The translations under genes were made by a program, and so were the position numbers. From Chloroflexota bacterium (GTDB taxonomy: Bacteria; Chloroflexota; Anaerolineae; Anaerolineales; Villigracilaceae): a DNA stretch of 64,000 nt. This document shows positions 57,113 through 64,000 of the stretch, one piece after another. The stretch lies in the NCBI GenBank assembly GCA_016213105.1, contig JACRBN010000001.1, forward strand, positions 217,692 to 281,691. The letters are read 5' to 3'. How positions within the stretch are numbered: position 1 is the first letter of the stretch; each line of letters begins with the position of its first letter. Under the pieces are notes generated by a model. The model had not been told where the DNA came from. It made no database searches and saw nothing but the letters and a program-made list of their open reading frames with translations.

Positions 57113-58252
57113 TTGAGTACAGAAATTTCGGAAATCTATAAACCAATCATCCGAGACGGAATAAAAATTGACGGATTAGCGGCTGAAGCGACTCCAAAAG
57201 ACGCTAAAGCAACAATTATTCAAAAGTCTTTCATTATTTCGTACGATGAAAATTTTGAAAGATACTGTAACAACATCTTGAATTTAGTTTTAGGAAATTC
57301 TCAAAATGAGACGTTGAATAAAGTGCTTGTTGTTATCAAAAAAGATGATAGAGCAATAATCTACCAAAATTTCCCGCTAAAATTTCAAATCAGAGCAAAA
57401 AAATCGGTAAAAGCATTTGAGTTAGTTAGGCATGATGATGTTCTTGATATAACTGGAGTCGAATTTTCAGACGCTATTTTCAATTTAGATATTCAAAATG
57501 GAGACAAATTTGTTTGGTTGTTCAGAACAAACTGGAAATTCGGTCTGTATTTTGATTTTTCTGGCAAGTTAGATGTTAGCATGTTACCTGGGGAACTCGC
57601 CAATTGTTACAGACGTTTACTGTATCTTGAGTTGTATTCTTTTCTCGAAAATGAAGTTAGGTTGAAAGAATTGCTTGACGAAGGATGGTTTCCGTTTATA
57701 CAACTAATAGGCTCTCGTTTTCAAAGTCTTATGAATTATTTTGCAGATGAGAAAAAGTATGCCTTTCAAGTGGAAAAAATATTAGAATATTTCAGCCATG
57801 AAGAATTTAGTAAATTATCGTCTAACTGGTGGAGTAATCCAATTTTTAATGAAAAGCGTGATATTCTCGAAGCAGGAATTGAAGCCTATTTTCAAGGCAC
57901 AAAATCAGGCTATATTAATGCAATAAAAACCATTGCCACAGAAATTGAAGGTGTAATTCGTGTTTCGTATTTTAGAAGGTTTGGCGAAAAACCATCTATG
58001 CAACAAATTCAGCAATATATCACTGACTTAGGTAAGCAAAAATTTTCATCGGTAGGCTCTCTGGGTTTCCCAAGTCTTTTTTACGATTACCTGAATCAGT
58101 CGGTGTTCAAAGGTTTTGACTTAGAGTCGGGAGAAATTCCATCTAGTCGCCATTCGTTTGCACATGGCGTCGCAAAATTTGAAAACTACTCTCAAATAAG
58201 AGCATTTCAATTATTGTTGACTTTAGACCAAATTTATTTCTATTTACAGTAG
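57113..58252 (+). CDS. Cassette 4: HEPN-like domain protein
   Basis: 379 residues with a TTG start at 57113 after AAGGAAGG; an earlier in-frame TTG at 57080 lies inside the attC end. N-terminal beta-rich part (SFIISYDENFERYCNNILNLVLG). The C-terminal part is helical and ends with SSRHSFAHGVAKFENYSQIRAFQLLLTLDQIYFYL, where RHSFAH fits the R-x4-H motif of HEPN ribonucleases and is followed by the usual 'HG' and a long helix. HEPN proteins often act in toxin or antiphage systems. Without a structure search this remains inference. Confidence 0.68.
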   Translation: MSTEISEIYKPIIRDGIKIDGLAAEATPKDAKATIIQKSFIISYDENFERYCNNILNLVLGNSQNETLNKVLVVIKKDDRAIIYQNFPLKFQIRAKKSVKAFELVRHDDVLDITGVEFSDAIFNLDIQNGDKFVWLFRTNWKFGLYFDFSGKLDVSMLPGELANCYRRLLYLELYSFLENEVRLKELLDEGWFPFIQLIGSRFQSLMNYFADEKKYAFQVEKILEYFSHEEFSKLSSNWWSNPIFNEKRDILEAGIEAYFQGTKSGYINAIKTIATEIEGVIRVSYFRRFGEKPSMQQIQQYITDLGKQKFSSVGSLGFPSLFYDYLNQSVFKGFDLESGEIPSSRHSFAHGVAKFENYSQIRAFQLLLTLDQIYFYLQ

Positions 58253-58271
58253 TGCCTCGCAAGCAAAACGC

Positions 58272-58401
58272 ACCCAACAAAGCGTGCACCCGACGCTGGG
58301 GAGTCTGGCGCGATTCCAAGCATTTTTCTACGCCTAATCATTTTCCCAGTCGGACGGCGTCCCGCCGCCCGCCCCAGCGCGGGTAACGCAAACCGTTGGG
58401 T
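58272..58401 (+). repeat. attC site 4
   Basis: R'' ACCCAAC at 58272-58278, R' GTTGGGT at 58395-58401; stem GACGCTGGGG / CCCCAGCG. Confidence 0.93.
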
Positions 58402-58411
58402 GGCTGTCGCC

Positions 58412-59446
58412 ATGAAAAAATACTTGAAAAACTCATTCGTAATAATTTTTCTAGTTGGGCTTTTGGTATCTTGTAACAATGCGGAGAATATTCAAACTCT
58501 GCCTACACAAGAATTTATAAGCACGCCCACGTTCATTTCAATATCGCATACGCCAACGCCCACCTTATTATCGGCAACAGCAACTGAAACTCCATATCCA
58601 ACTACACCAGCGCAAGCCACTATTGAAGCCTTCGGCGCTCTTTGCATTGGCGCAAAAAAAATTTCAAGTTCGGAAATATCTCCAGATGGAAAATGGATTG
58701 CAGCAATGTGCTATGACGAAAACGGTAAAGGCGAATCACCTTTACAGATTGTCAGCATAGACCGCTCTCAGGAGTGGAAAATCTACTACAACAATTATGC
58801 AAAAAGTGGTCTTTTTGGAGACCGTCATGATGGCATAATTCCTTATCGTTGGTCAAAGGATGGAAAATTTCTCTATGCGGTAGCAGGTTCAAGGCTTTCA
58901 GGTTGCTGTTGGATTGGCGGTAAATATGTCCTTCTGGTTCGCTTAAGTCTTGAAACTGGAGAACAAATAGAAATAATAAATGGAACAGATTTTGGCTCAG
59001 ACCCGCCATTTTCATTTACCATTTCAGAAGATGACCGTTACCTGCTTTTTACGCCAATCACAGACCAAACTTACGATATTGCCGTGTTAGATTTGTTGTC
59101 AAATGAGATAAGAACCGTAAGGTTAGAAAACCCAAAACCTATCAACTTGGAATATGCGGTATTATCTCCTGACGGAAATATCATTGTTATGCCGCTTTTT
59201 AGGAATATCGAGTTCAACGATTATTTAGTGGAAGAAATCGCACTAATTGACTTGGCACTAAATCAGCAAAAAACTTTAATTTCTGATTTAGGCGAAAATG
59301 GAGAACTATATCCAATCCGCTGGATTGACGAGAATCACGTTCTTCTATGCAGTAAAAATCCAAGTCTTTCTTACAATCAATCAACATTAGAATATTGGTC
59401 ATTAAACATTAGCACAGGTCTGCGCGAAAGAGTTGAAAAACCATAA
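58412..59446 (+). CDS. Cassette 5: beta-propeller lipoprotein
   Basis: 344 residues. Signal peptide with lipobox GLLVSC at about residue 21, a Thr/Pro linker (residues 30-65: TPTPTLLSATATETPYPTTP), then propeller-like units EISPDGKWIAAMCYDENG, YRWSKDGKFLYAVAGSRL, ISEDDRYLLFTPITDQ and AVLSPDGNIIVMP. The ATG at 58412 starts only 11 bases after the attC end, with little room for a ribosome site; a GTG at 58400 overlaps the attC. It shares its plan with cassette 1 and the chromosomal gene at 50243. Confidence 0.78.
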   Translation: MKKYLKNSFVIIFLVGLLVSCNNAENIQTLPTQEFISTPTFISISHTPTPTLLSATATETPYPTTPAQATIEAFGALCIGAKKISSSEISPDGKWIAAMCYDENGKGESPLQIVSIDRSQEWKIYYNNYAKSGLFGDRHDGIIPYRWSKDGKFLYAVAGSRLSGCCWIGGKYVLLVRLSLETGEQIEIINGTDFGSDPPFSFTISEDDRYLLFTPITDQTYDIAVLDLLSNEIRTVRLENPKPINLEYAVLSPDGNIIVMPLFRNIEFNDYLVEEIALIDLALNQQKTLISDLGENGELYPIRWIDENHVLLCSKNPSLSYNQSTLEYWSLNISTGLRERVEKP

Positions 59447-59452
59447 ACCGCC

Positions 59453-59582
59453 ACCCAACAAAGCGTGCACCCGACGCTGGGGATTCTGGCGCGATTCCAA
59501 GCCTTTTCCTACGCCTCAGCATTTTCCCAGTCGGACGGCGTCCCGCCGCCCGCCCCAGCGCGGGTAACGCAAACCGTTGGGC
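59453..59582 (+). repeat. attC site 5
   Basis: R'' ACCCAAC at 59453-59459, R' GTTGGGC at 59576-59582; it begins 6 bases after the cassette 5 stop. Confidence 0.93.
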
Positions 59583-60171
59583 AGAAGCTGTCATTAAATC
59601 TTTTACGTTGATTTCAAAATTATCTCGCTTCTAAAATTGGCGTTTGAGTCTTCAAAATCAGGTTTCGGGTTTTTAGCAAAGTTTCAGGTTCGCAAAAGTC
59701 AGCATTTTTAGCGGTGACAATTTTCCAAATTTTGGTTTCTCGAAAATCAGCTCAGGTTTTTGGTTCAAAAAATTTCGGGTCAAATCGGCTCAGGTCGCCA
59801 AAATCGGCATCAAGGTTTTTAGTCAAAGTTTTGGTAAGCAAGAGTTTTTATTTGGCAAAGTCCATTTTTCATGGCTTGCGTTTCTTTTAGCAAAGTCAGG
59901 TTTCTAAAATCGGCTACATTTTTTTCAGCAAAAGTTTCGGTGAGTTTGGTTCGGGCTTTTTTGCCAAGTTTATTTTTTCTGGCATAAATCACGGCTTGCA
60001 AAGTCAGTTTTTCGGCATAGGTTTCGGCAAGTTCTCAGCTTTGGCGTTTTGGTAATACCGCAGTTTAGTTTTAGCAAAGTCAGGCTTGTAAAAAATTGTG
60101 GCGCGTGTAAAATCAAGTCAGTTAAGAGCGTGGTTCTGTTTTTAGGCGGCGTGTCTTGTAAATCCGCATCT
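59583..60171. other. Cassette 6: no convincing gene
   Basis: About 590 bases of T/A-rich DNA with no plus-strand frame above about 30 codons that looks coding. It is built of degenerate repeats of the kind TTTAGCAAAGT(TT)CAGG, seen near 59675, 59815, 59885, 59930 and 60066. A 60-codon minus-strand frame at 59819-60001 reads KNKLGKKARTKLTETFAEKN but is antisense to the array and low-complexity. It may be a decayed gene, a regulatory or RNA cassette, or a minisatellite. Confidence 0.6.
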
Positions 60172-60301
60172 GCCCAACAAAGCGTGCACCTGACGCTGGG
60201 GATTCTGCGGTCATCCCAAGCATTTTTCTACGCCTTTTCATTTTTCTGGCTGGACGGCTTCGCCGTCCCCGCCCCAGCGCAGGTAACGCAAACCGTTAGG
60301 C
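60172..60301 (+). repeat. attC site 6
   Basis: R'' GCCCAAC at 60172-60178, R' GTTAGGC at 60295-60301; stem with the CACCTG/CAGGT variant and a different central loop (GGCTGGACGGC). Confidence 0.92.
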
Positions 60302-60346
60302 GCTCAAACAAACACACATACCAAGAATGAAGAGAGGGCATGTGCA

Positions 60347-61135
60347 ATGATAAAAAAAATTGTAAAATTCGCAACGCGGTTATTTGCATTTAGAAATCTA
60401 GTAGCTCTTTTTACTATCGCCATAGCGATAATTGGAAGTATCGGAATAAAGCCTTTTGGTATCACATATAGCACAGAGCAAATAGTTTTGGCTGTGCTTG
60501 CTTTCTTGGCAATGGATGCGCTTGTTGAACGCCTTGATATCTTGACCAATATTGCAAATGGTGTGGAATCTATTCAGCAAGCAACAAAACCAAAATTAAC
60601 TGCAAGTGTCTTATTGAAAAAACGCAAAGAATTTCCAAGAATGGAAAAAATAATAGATGATGCTAAAAGCGAAATTTGGATTACAGGCGTCACCTTTGAT
60701 TCGCTAATTCCTTTCACAAGTTCTTTTCAAGAAAAATTAGAACAAGGGTGTAGTATACGGTTTATGGCTCCCGACCCTGATGGTAAAGCATTAGATATGG
60801 CGGCTAAATACTATGGATATGACCCTAAATTTTACGCAGCAAGAATAAAAAGTAATCTTGCCTATATATGTGAGCGGCTCAGACCTACCAAGAAAGGTTC
60901 GTTAGAGATTAGGGTTCTAGATATGTTATTTCCTTCTGGTTACATTGTTACTGACCGAAGTACCCCAGCAGGCAGGAATGTGTTTCAATCTTATTTATAT
61001 AAAACAAGTCCTCAAGAAAGCCCTGCTATTACAATTTATAAAGAAAGCGATGCGGAGTGGTTTTCTATATATCTTATCCAATTAGAAAAAGCCTGGGAAG
61101 ATGCAAAGCCGTTCAAAACAACAACGTTTGGCTAG
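60347..61135 (+). CDS. Cassette 7: membrane-anchored PLD-like protein
   Basis: 262 residues. Two N-terminal hydrophobic helices (LVALFTIAIAIIGSIGIKP and EQIVLAVLAFLAMDAL), then a soluble domain beginning RMEKIIDDAKSEIWITGVTF and LEQGCSIRFMAPDPDGKALDMAAKYYG, similar to the first half of PLD-like (DUF5919-type) domains. I see no HKD motif, so phospholipase activity is not shown. It may be a signal or effector module. GAGAGGGC precedes the ATG region. Confidence 0.68.
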   Translation: MIKKIVKFATRLFAFRNLVALFTIAIAIIGSIGIKPFGITYSTEQIVLAVLAFLAMDALVERLDILTNIANGVESIQQATKPKLTASVLLKKRKEFPRMEKIIDDAKSEIWITGVTFDSLIPFTSSFQEKLEQGCSIRFMAPDPDGKALDMAAKYYGYDPKFYAARIKSNLAYICERLRPTKKGSLEIRVLDMLFPSGYIVTDRSTPAGRNVFQSYLYKTSPQESPAITIYKESDAEWFSIYLIQLEKAWEDAKPFKTTTFG

Positions 61136-61143
61136 TAGAAAGC

Positions 61144-61273
61144 GCCTAACAAAGCGTGCACCCGACGCTGGGGAGTCTGGCGCGATTCCAAGCCTTTTGC
61201 TACGCCTTATCATTTTCCCAGTCGGACGGCGTTCCGCCGCCCGCCCCAGCGCGGGTAACGCAAGCCGTTAGGT
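61144..61273 (+). repeat. attC site 7
   Basis: R'' GCCTAAC at 61144-61150, R' GTTAGGT at 61267-61273. It has AAGCCGTT instead of AAACCGTT next to R'. Confidence 0.92.
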
Positions 61274-61315
61274 GGCTATCGCCAAAGAGAAGTGAAAGAA
61301 TAAAGAGATAACTCT

Positions 61316-61945
61316 ATGGACTACAAACCCAAAGACCTTTTTCTCAGCGCAATTGATATTTTTGCAATATTTTTTCCTGGCGCAATAATGCTATTTCTCC
61401 GACTCGATTTTGTTTCTACTGGATTCAATAATTTATTTCATATCCCTTCAAGTGGCGTAGAGTTCTGGACAGCATTTATTATTGCGGCTTACCTTGCAGG
61501 GCAATTCCTGATTGCGTCAACAGTTATTTTTAATAAAGCAGAAAACGCATATAAAAGCAAAAAAGTTGCGAATGACCCCATCTTTCTTTATGTGAAAGAA
61601 AACATCCCTCACGAGAAGGACGAGAATCTCAGTAGGCTTAAGAGTTTTTACAGGGCATATTCTTTTATACGACTATATAATGCTAGCGGGCTTTCAGAAA
61701 TTGAAAAGCAAGCCGCCGATTACAAATTATTTCGCAGCCTAACCTTAGTGGCATTACTTGAATGTATCTTCTCCTTGCTTCTTGGGCAATGGATAAGAGC
61801 AATTGTAGCGATTGCAATTTCAATGTTTTGTTTTTGGCGATTTATGTACTTAAGAAGTCAGACAGAAATGCTTGCTTTAGAATATTTTTACTTATTGAGC
61901 CGCCAAGAAAAGAAAACTAAAGTGCCTTCCAAAACTGCCACCTAA
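61316..61945 (+). CDS. Cassette 8: small polytopic membrane protein
   Basis: 209 residues. Hydrophobic segments at about 12-28 (IDIFAIFFPGAIMLFLRL), 48-70 (FWTAFIIAAYLAGQFLIAS) and 138-172 (TLVALLECIFSLLLGQWIRAIVAIAISMFCFWRFM), with a charged loop in between. No family recognised. The TAA stop lies inside R'' of its own attC (61943-61945). AAAGAGATAACT precedes the ATG. Confidence 0.75.
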   Translation: MDYKPKDLFLSAIDIFAIFFPGAIMLFLRLDFVSTGFNNLFHIPSSGVEFWTAFIIAAYLAGQFLIASTVIFNKAENAYKSKKVANDPIFLYVKENIPHEKDENLSRLKSFYRAYSFIRLYNASGLSEIEKQAADYKLFRSLTLVALLECIFSLLLGQWIRAIVAIAISMFCFWRFMYLRSQTEMLALEYFYLLSRQEKKTKVPSKTAT

Positions 61946-62069
61946 CAAAGCGTGCACCCGACGCTGGGGATTCTGGCGCGATTCCAAGCATTTTTCTACG
62001 CCTTATCATTTTCCCAGTCGGACGGCGTCCCGCCGCCCGCCCCAGCGCGGGTAACGCAAACCGTTGGGC
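61940..62069 (+). repeat. attC site 8
   Basis: R'' ACCTAAC at 61940-61946, R' GTTGGGC at 62063-62069; stem GACGCTGGGG / CCCCAGCG. Confidence 0.93.
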
Positions 62070-62094
62070 AGTTCCTTGCATAACAAGGTAATTA

Positions 62095-62922
62095 ATGAAA
62101 ATCAAAAATATCATCTTGGTTTTGTTTGTTGCTATTATTTCGGCTTCCTGTGCGCCAGTGGCTAAAGCCATTCCGACAGATACGGTTATTCCAAGCCCGA
62201 CAATTACGCCTATCATACCTACAGCGACAGCAACTACTTTACCAACGCCGATTCCAACTAATACACCAGTACCGCTAGTTACTCAAAAATTATCTGATAT
62301 TTTTGTACCCGATTGTCAAGGGTCAGTGTGGACAAATGCTGGCGCAAGTGAAAAAAAGGAAACGGGATGGGTTCCATATCTCAACGATGGTTTATATTTG
62401 CATTTTGATGTAGCAAGAAAAAATGGAACTTCTGCTTGTCAGCAAGTTATATCCCCTGTAGATGGAAAAATTATTCGGCTTTTTAAAGTGCCAGGTGAAG
62501 GCAACAATACTGATATTTCTATACAACTAAAGAAAGGTACAACTTTAGACGGCATCGAAAGTGTTTTTACAAATACTGCTGAATTATGTTATCTTGCAAC
62601 AAATGGCGAAAACACGGATGGAACTTGTAAACTTTCCAGATTCCCATATAGCAGCGATGACATAAAAGATATATGGGTAGTTTTGGCTCACGTAGTTCCT
62701 GTGGTTGGTATGAATGATAATATTGAAGTTGGTCAACAGATAGGAACGGTTGACACTACCCAACCCTGGAATCCGATTGTGGTCGCATTCAATATCACGC
62801 TTGTAATGAAAGATGGAAAGTTAGTGCAACTTCCGCCAAATTTATTTGCACATAAATCAGGATCTATTGATAATTGTTATTCGGGAACTCCTTACAGATG
62901 TAAAAGTTATGGAATAAAGTAA
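62095..62922 (+). CDS. Cassette 9: lipoprotein with M23/biotinyl-like beta fold
   Basis: 275 residues. Signal peptide with lipobox ISASC near residue 19, then a Thr/Pro linker (residues 30-65). The domain contains VISPVDGKIIRLFKVPGEGNNTDISIQ and VLAHVVPVVGMNDNIEVGQQIGTVD, the pattern of LysM-associated M23 or biotinyl-like folds ('sP.dG.V.......H...V..Gq.v..Gq.IG'). The HxxxD motif of M23 enzymes is absent, so it is probably not a peptidase. AAGGTAATT precedes the ATG. Confidence 0.72.
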   Translation: MKIKNIILVLFVAIISASCAPVAKAIPTDTVIPSPTITPIIPTATATTLPTPIPTNTPVPLVTQKLSDIFVPDCQGSVWTNAGASEKKETGWVPYLNDGLYLHFDVARKNGTSACQQVISPVDGKIIRLFKVPGEGNNTDISIQLKKGTTLDGIESVFTNTAELCYLATNGENTDGTCKLSRFPYSSDDIKDIWVVLAHVVPVVGMNDNIEVGQQIGTVDTTQPWNPIVVAFNITLVMKDGKLVQLPPNLFAHKSGSIDNCYSGTPYRCKSYGIK

Positions 62923-62969
62923 TTTAAGTTCATACCTTTCAAAAATTATGCCGTCTTCCAACAAAAACT

Positions 62970-63099
62970 GCCCAACAAAGCGTGCACCCGACGTGTGGGA
63001 GTCTGCGCGATTTACAGGCTTTTTTCTGGCTTCGGGCTTTTTCTACATCTCAAACATTGTCCACGCCCGCCCACACGCGGGTAACGCAAACCGTTGGGC
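62970..63099 (+). repeat. attC site 9
   Basis: R'' GCCCAAC at 62970-62976, R' GTTGGGC at 63093-63099; stem class GACGTGTGGG / CCACACG, like site 2, with a shifted central region. Confidence 0.92.
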
Positions 63100-63131
63100 G
63101 CTGGGTAACGAAATAATTTCTGAGGAATTAA

Positions 63132-63746
63132 ATGAAAAATGACCCATCTAAATTAGAGAAACTTGAAAATCTAATTGAATGCTTTCTGCCAATTCAAAAG
63201 TGGGGCTTTAGCAAAAGTTCGGCTTTTTTTAGCGGAAATGCTCCCGATGTTTCTTTTGGCGTTAGAACACCTAGATTTCCTACTATTATTTACAACTCTA
63301 AATATTGTCGCGTAAAATTTCTCATGGGCAATGAAGGATATCTTGACCATCTATACGTTTATTATGGCAGACTACATGCTTCTGATGATGAACGCACAAT
63401 GATGTGGAATGGAGAAGAATGCTATTGTTGGCACTGGTATATACCTACATTATTACTCAAATTTCTTGATGGGAGGTCACCTCAAGAAACGGCAAACTTA
63501 AGATCTACTAGCCCAAAAAGATTACAAACTTTTATTGACCTAGAACTAGACAAAACTGCTCAACAGCCTGAGTTTATTGCTAGATATCATGCCACTATTT
63601 GGGAAAATTACAATAAAGATTTGTTTGAAGTTTTCGACTTGCGTCATCCAGAGTTGTGGAAAAACTATGTTATGTTTGTAAAGAGCTACTATAGTATAGT
63701 TGGTATGCCGCCAAACATAATTCCCTCGTGGGATAAAATCTGCTAA
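63132..63746 (+). CDS. Cassette 10: hypothetical protein
   Basis: 204 residues, no signal or membrane segment. It begins with LEKLENLIECFLPIQKWGFSKSSAFFSG and contains RVKFLMGNEGYLDHLYVYYGRLHA and MWNGEECYCWHWYIPTLLLKFLDGRSP. No family recognised. TGAGGAATTAA precedes the ATG at 63132. Confidence 0.7.
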   Translation: MKNDPSKLEKLENLIECFLPIQKWGFSKSSAFFSGNAPDVSFGVRTPRFPTIIYNSKYCRVKFLMGNEGYLDHLYVYYGRLHASDDERTMMWNGEECYCWHWYIPTLLLKFLDGRSPQETANLRSTSPKRLQTFIDLELDKTAQQPEFIARYHATIWENYNKDLFEVFDLRHPELWKNYVMFVKSYYSIVGMPPNIIPSWDKIC

Positions 63747-63791
63747 CTAAATGTGCTATGGTATTTGCATAAGCTCAATTACTGCCAAAGC

Positions 63792-63921
63792 GCCCAACAA
63801 AGCGTGCACCCGACGCTGGGGATTCTGGCGCGATTCCAAGCATTTTTCTACGCCTTAGCATTTTCCCAGTCGGACGGCGTTCCGCCGCCCGCCCCAGCGC
63901 GGGTAACGCAAACCGTTAGGC
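63792..63921 (+). repeat. attC site 10
   Basis: R'' GCCCAAC at 63792-63798, R' GTTAGGC at 63915-63921; stem GACGCTGGGG / CCCCAGCG. Confidence 0.93.
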
Positions 63922-63948
63922 ATTTCTCCAATATCAAGAGTATTTGCA

Positions 63949-64000
63949 ATGAACAAAAATCAATCTGAAAATGTTTCTATACAAAAGAGCAAGTTGAACA
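63949..64000 (+). CDS. Cassette 11: start of a gene cut by the window edge
   Basis: An ATG at 63949 opens a frame MNKNQSENVSIQKSKLN that runs off the end. It has the usual position for a cassette gene (27 bases after the attC). Nothing more can be said. Confidence 0.4.
   Translation, partial: MNKNQSENVSIQKSKLN

Larger units (their letters stand above)
52536..64000. mobile_element. Sedentary chromosomal integron with at least eleven cassettes
   Basis: Minus-strand intI, attI and a plus-strand array of ten attC sites of 129-131 bp spaced 0.6-1.9 kb apart. Each interval has zero or one gene in the same orientation. Cassette bodies are clearly AT-rich against GC-rich flanks and attC sites. The array continues beyond the window. 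The near-identical attC sites are typical of sedentary integrons. Cassette intervals (cut point to cut point) are about 53729-55254, -56310, -57079, -58395, -59576, -60295, -61267, -62063, -63093, -63915 and onward. Confidence 0.93.

Noticed and set aside
59819..60001. A 60-codon minus-strand frame in cassette 6
   Set aside because: Antisense to the array, low-complexity (K/T/L/E-rich) and without a ribosome site; I treat the cassette as gene-less.
58240..62216. Minus-strand frames containing AQRFALPALGRAAGRR near 58240-58479, 59409-59594 and 61917-62216
   Set aside because: They are translations of the attC sites plus cassette ends, not genes; the shared peptide comes from the repeat itself.
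55130..63921. Possible CRISPR array because of regularly repeated sequences
   Set aside because: Repeats are about 130 bp and 0.5-1.5 kb apart, imperfectly palindromic, and each interval has a gene. This fits attC sites, not CRISPR.

Overview
The window looks like a chromosomal segment of a GC-rich member of Anaerolineae (phylum Chloroflexota). I infer this from gene content, lipoproteins with long Thr/Pro linkers, many small intergenic palindromes, and alternating high-GC housekeeping genes. No 16S rRNA is present, so the placement is inference.

Layout. 1-1.8 kb holds the end of a FemAB-like gene, a vapBC pair, a hicBA pair and a duplicated scrap of the gyrA 3' end. 1.9-13.2 kb is mostly minus strand: gyrA, a methyltransferase-like gene, rpoC (without rpoB beside it), and an operon of a small membrane protein, a type I phosphodiesterase and a sulfotransferase-like protein. 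13.3-17.6 kb has two tRNA-Ala genes, then a T-box riboswitch controlling ilvE, then leuS. 18-32.5 kb carries an acyl-CoA ligase, a 1844-residue PAS/GAF/HD-GYP sensor, an aldo/keto reductase, an unrecognised 924-residue protein, an ECF sigma/anti-sigma operon and a HAD phosphatase. 32.6-37.9 kb is an apparent operon: hybrid GAF/PAS histidine kinase, degenerate metallo-beta-lactamase-fold protein, L-asparaginase II, nth and a YbaK deacylase. 38-43 kb is an Rrf2 regulator followed by a Pst-type ABC transporter and a TauE/SafE permease; the regulator and the transporter share a 25-bp inverted-repeat operator. 43-52.5 kb has lgt, a second sulfotransferase, recA, and an operon of an M23 lipoprotein, a TolB-like lipoprotein and a small hypothetical protein.

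The most notable region is 52.5-64 kb: a sedentary chromosomal integron. A minus-strand intI-type tyrosine recombinase is followed by a candidate cassette promoter, a candidate attI, and ten attC sites of 129-131 bp separating eleven cassettes (the last is cut by the window edge). Cassettes are AT-rich and encode lipoproteins, small membrane proteins, a HEPN-like protein, a membrane-anchored PLD-like protein and unknowns; one cassette has no convincing gene. The attC sites show compensatory base changes in their stems, and every complete cassette start is complementary to about 10 bases at its own attC 5' end. The integrase gene itself carries an in-frame palindromic insertion of about 96 bp between its HxxR box and its second catalytic histidine.

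A second theme is small palindromic repeats, some inside reading frames (leuS, methyltransferase, intI) and others in promoter regions.
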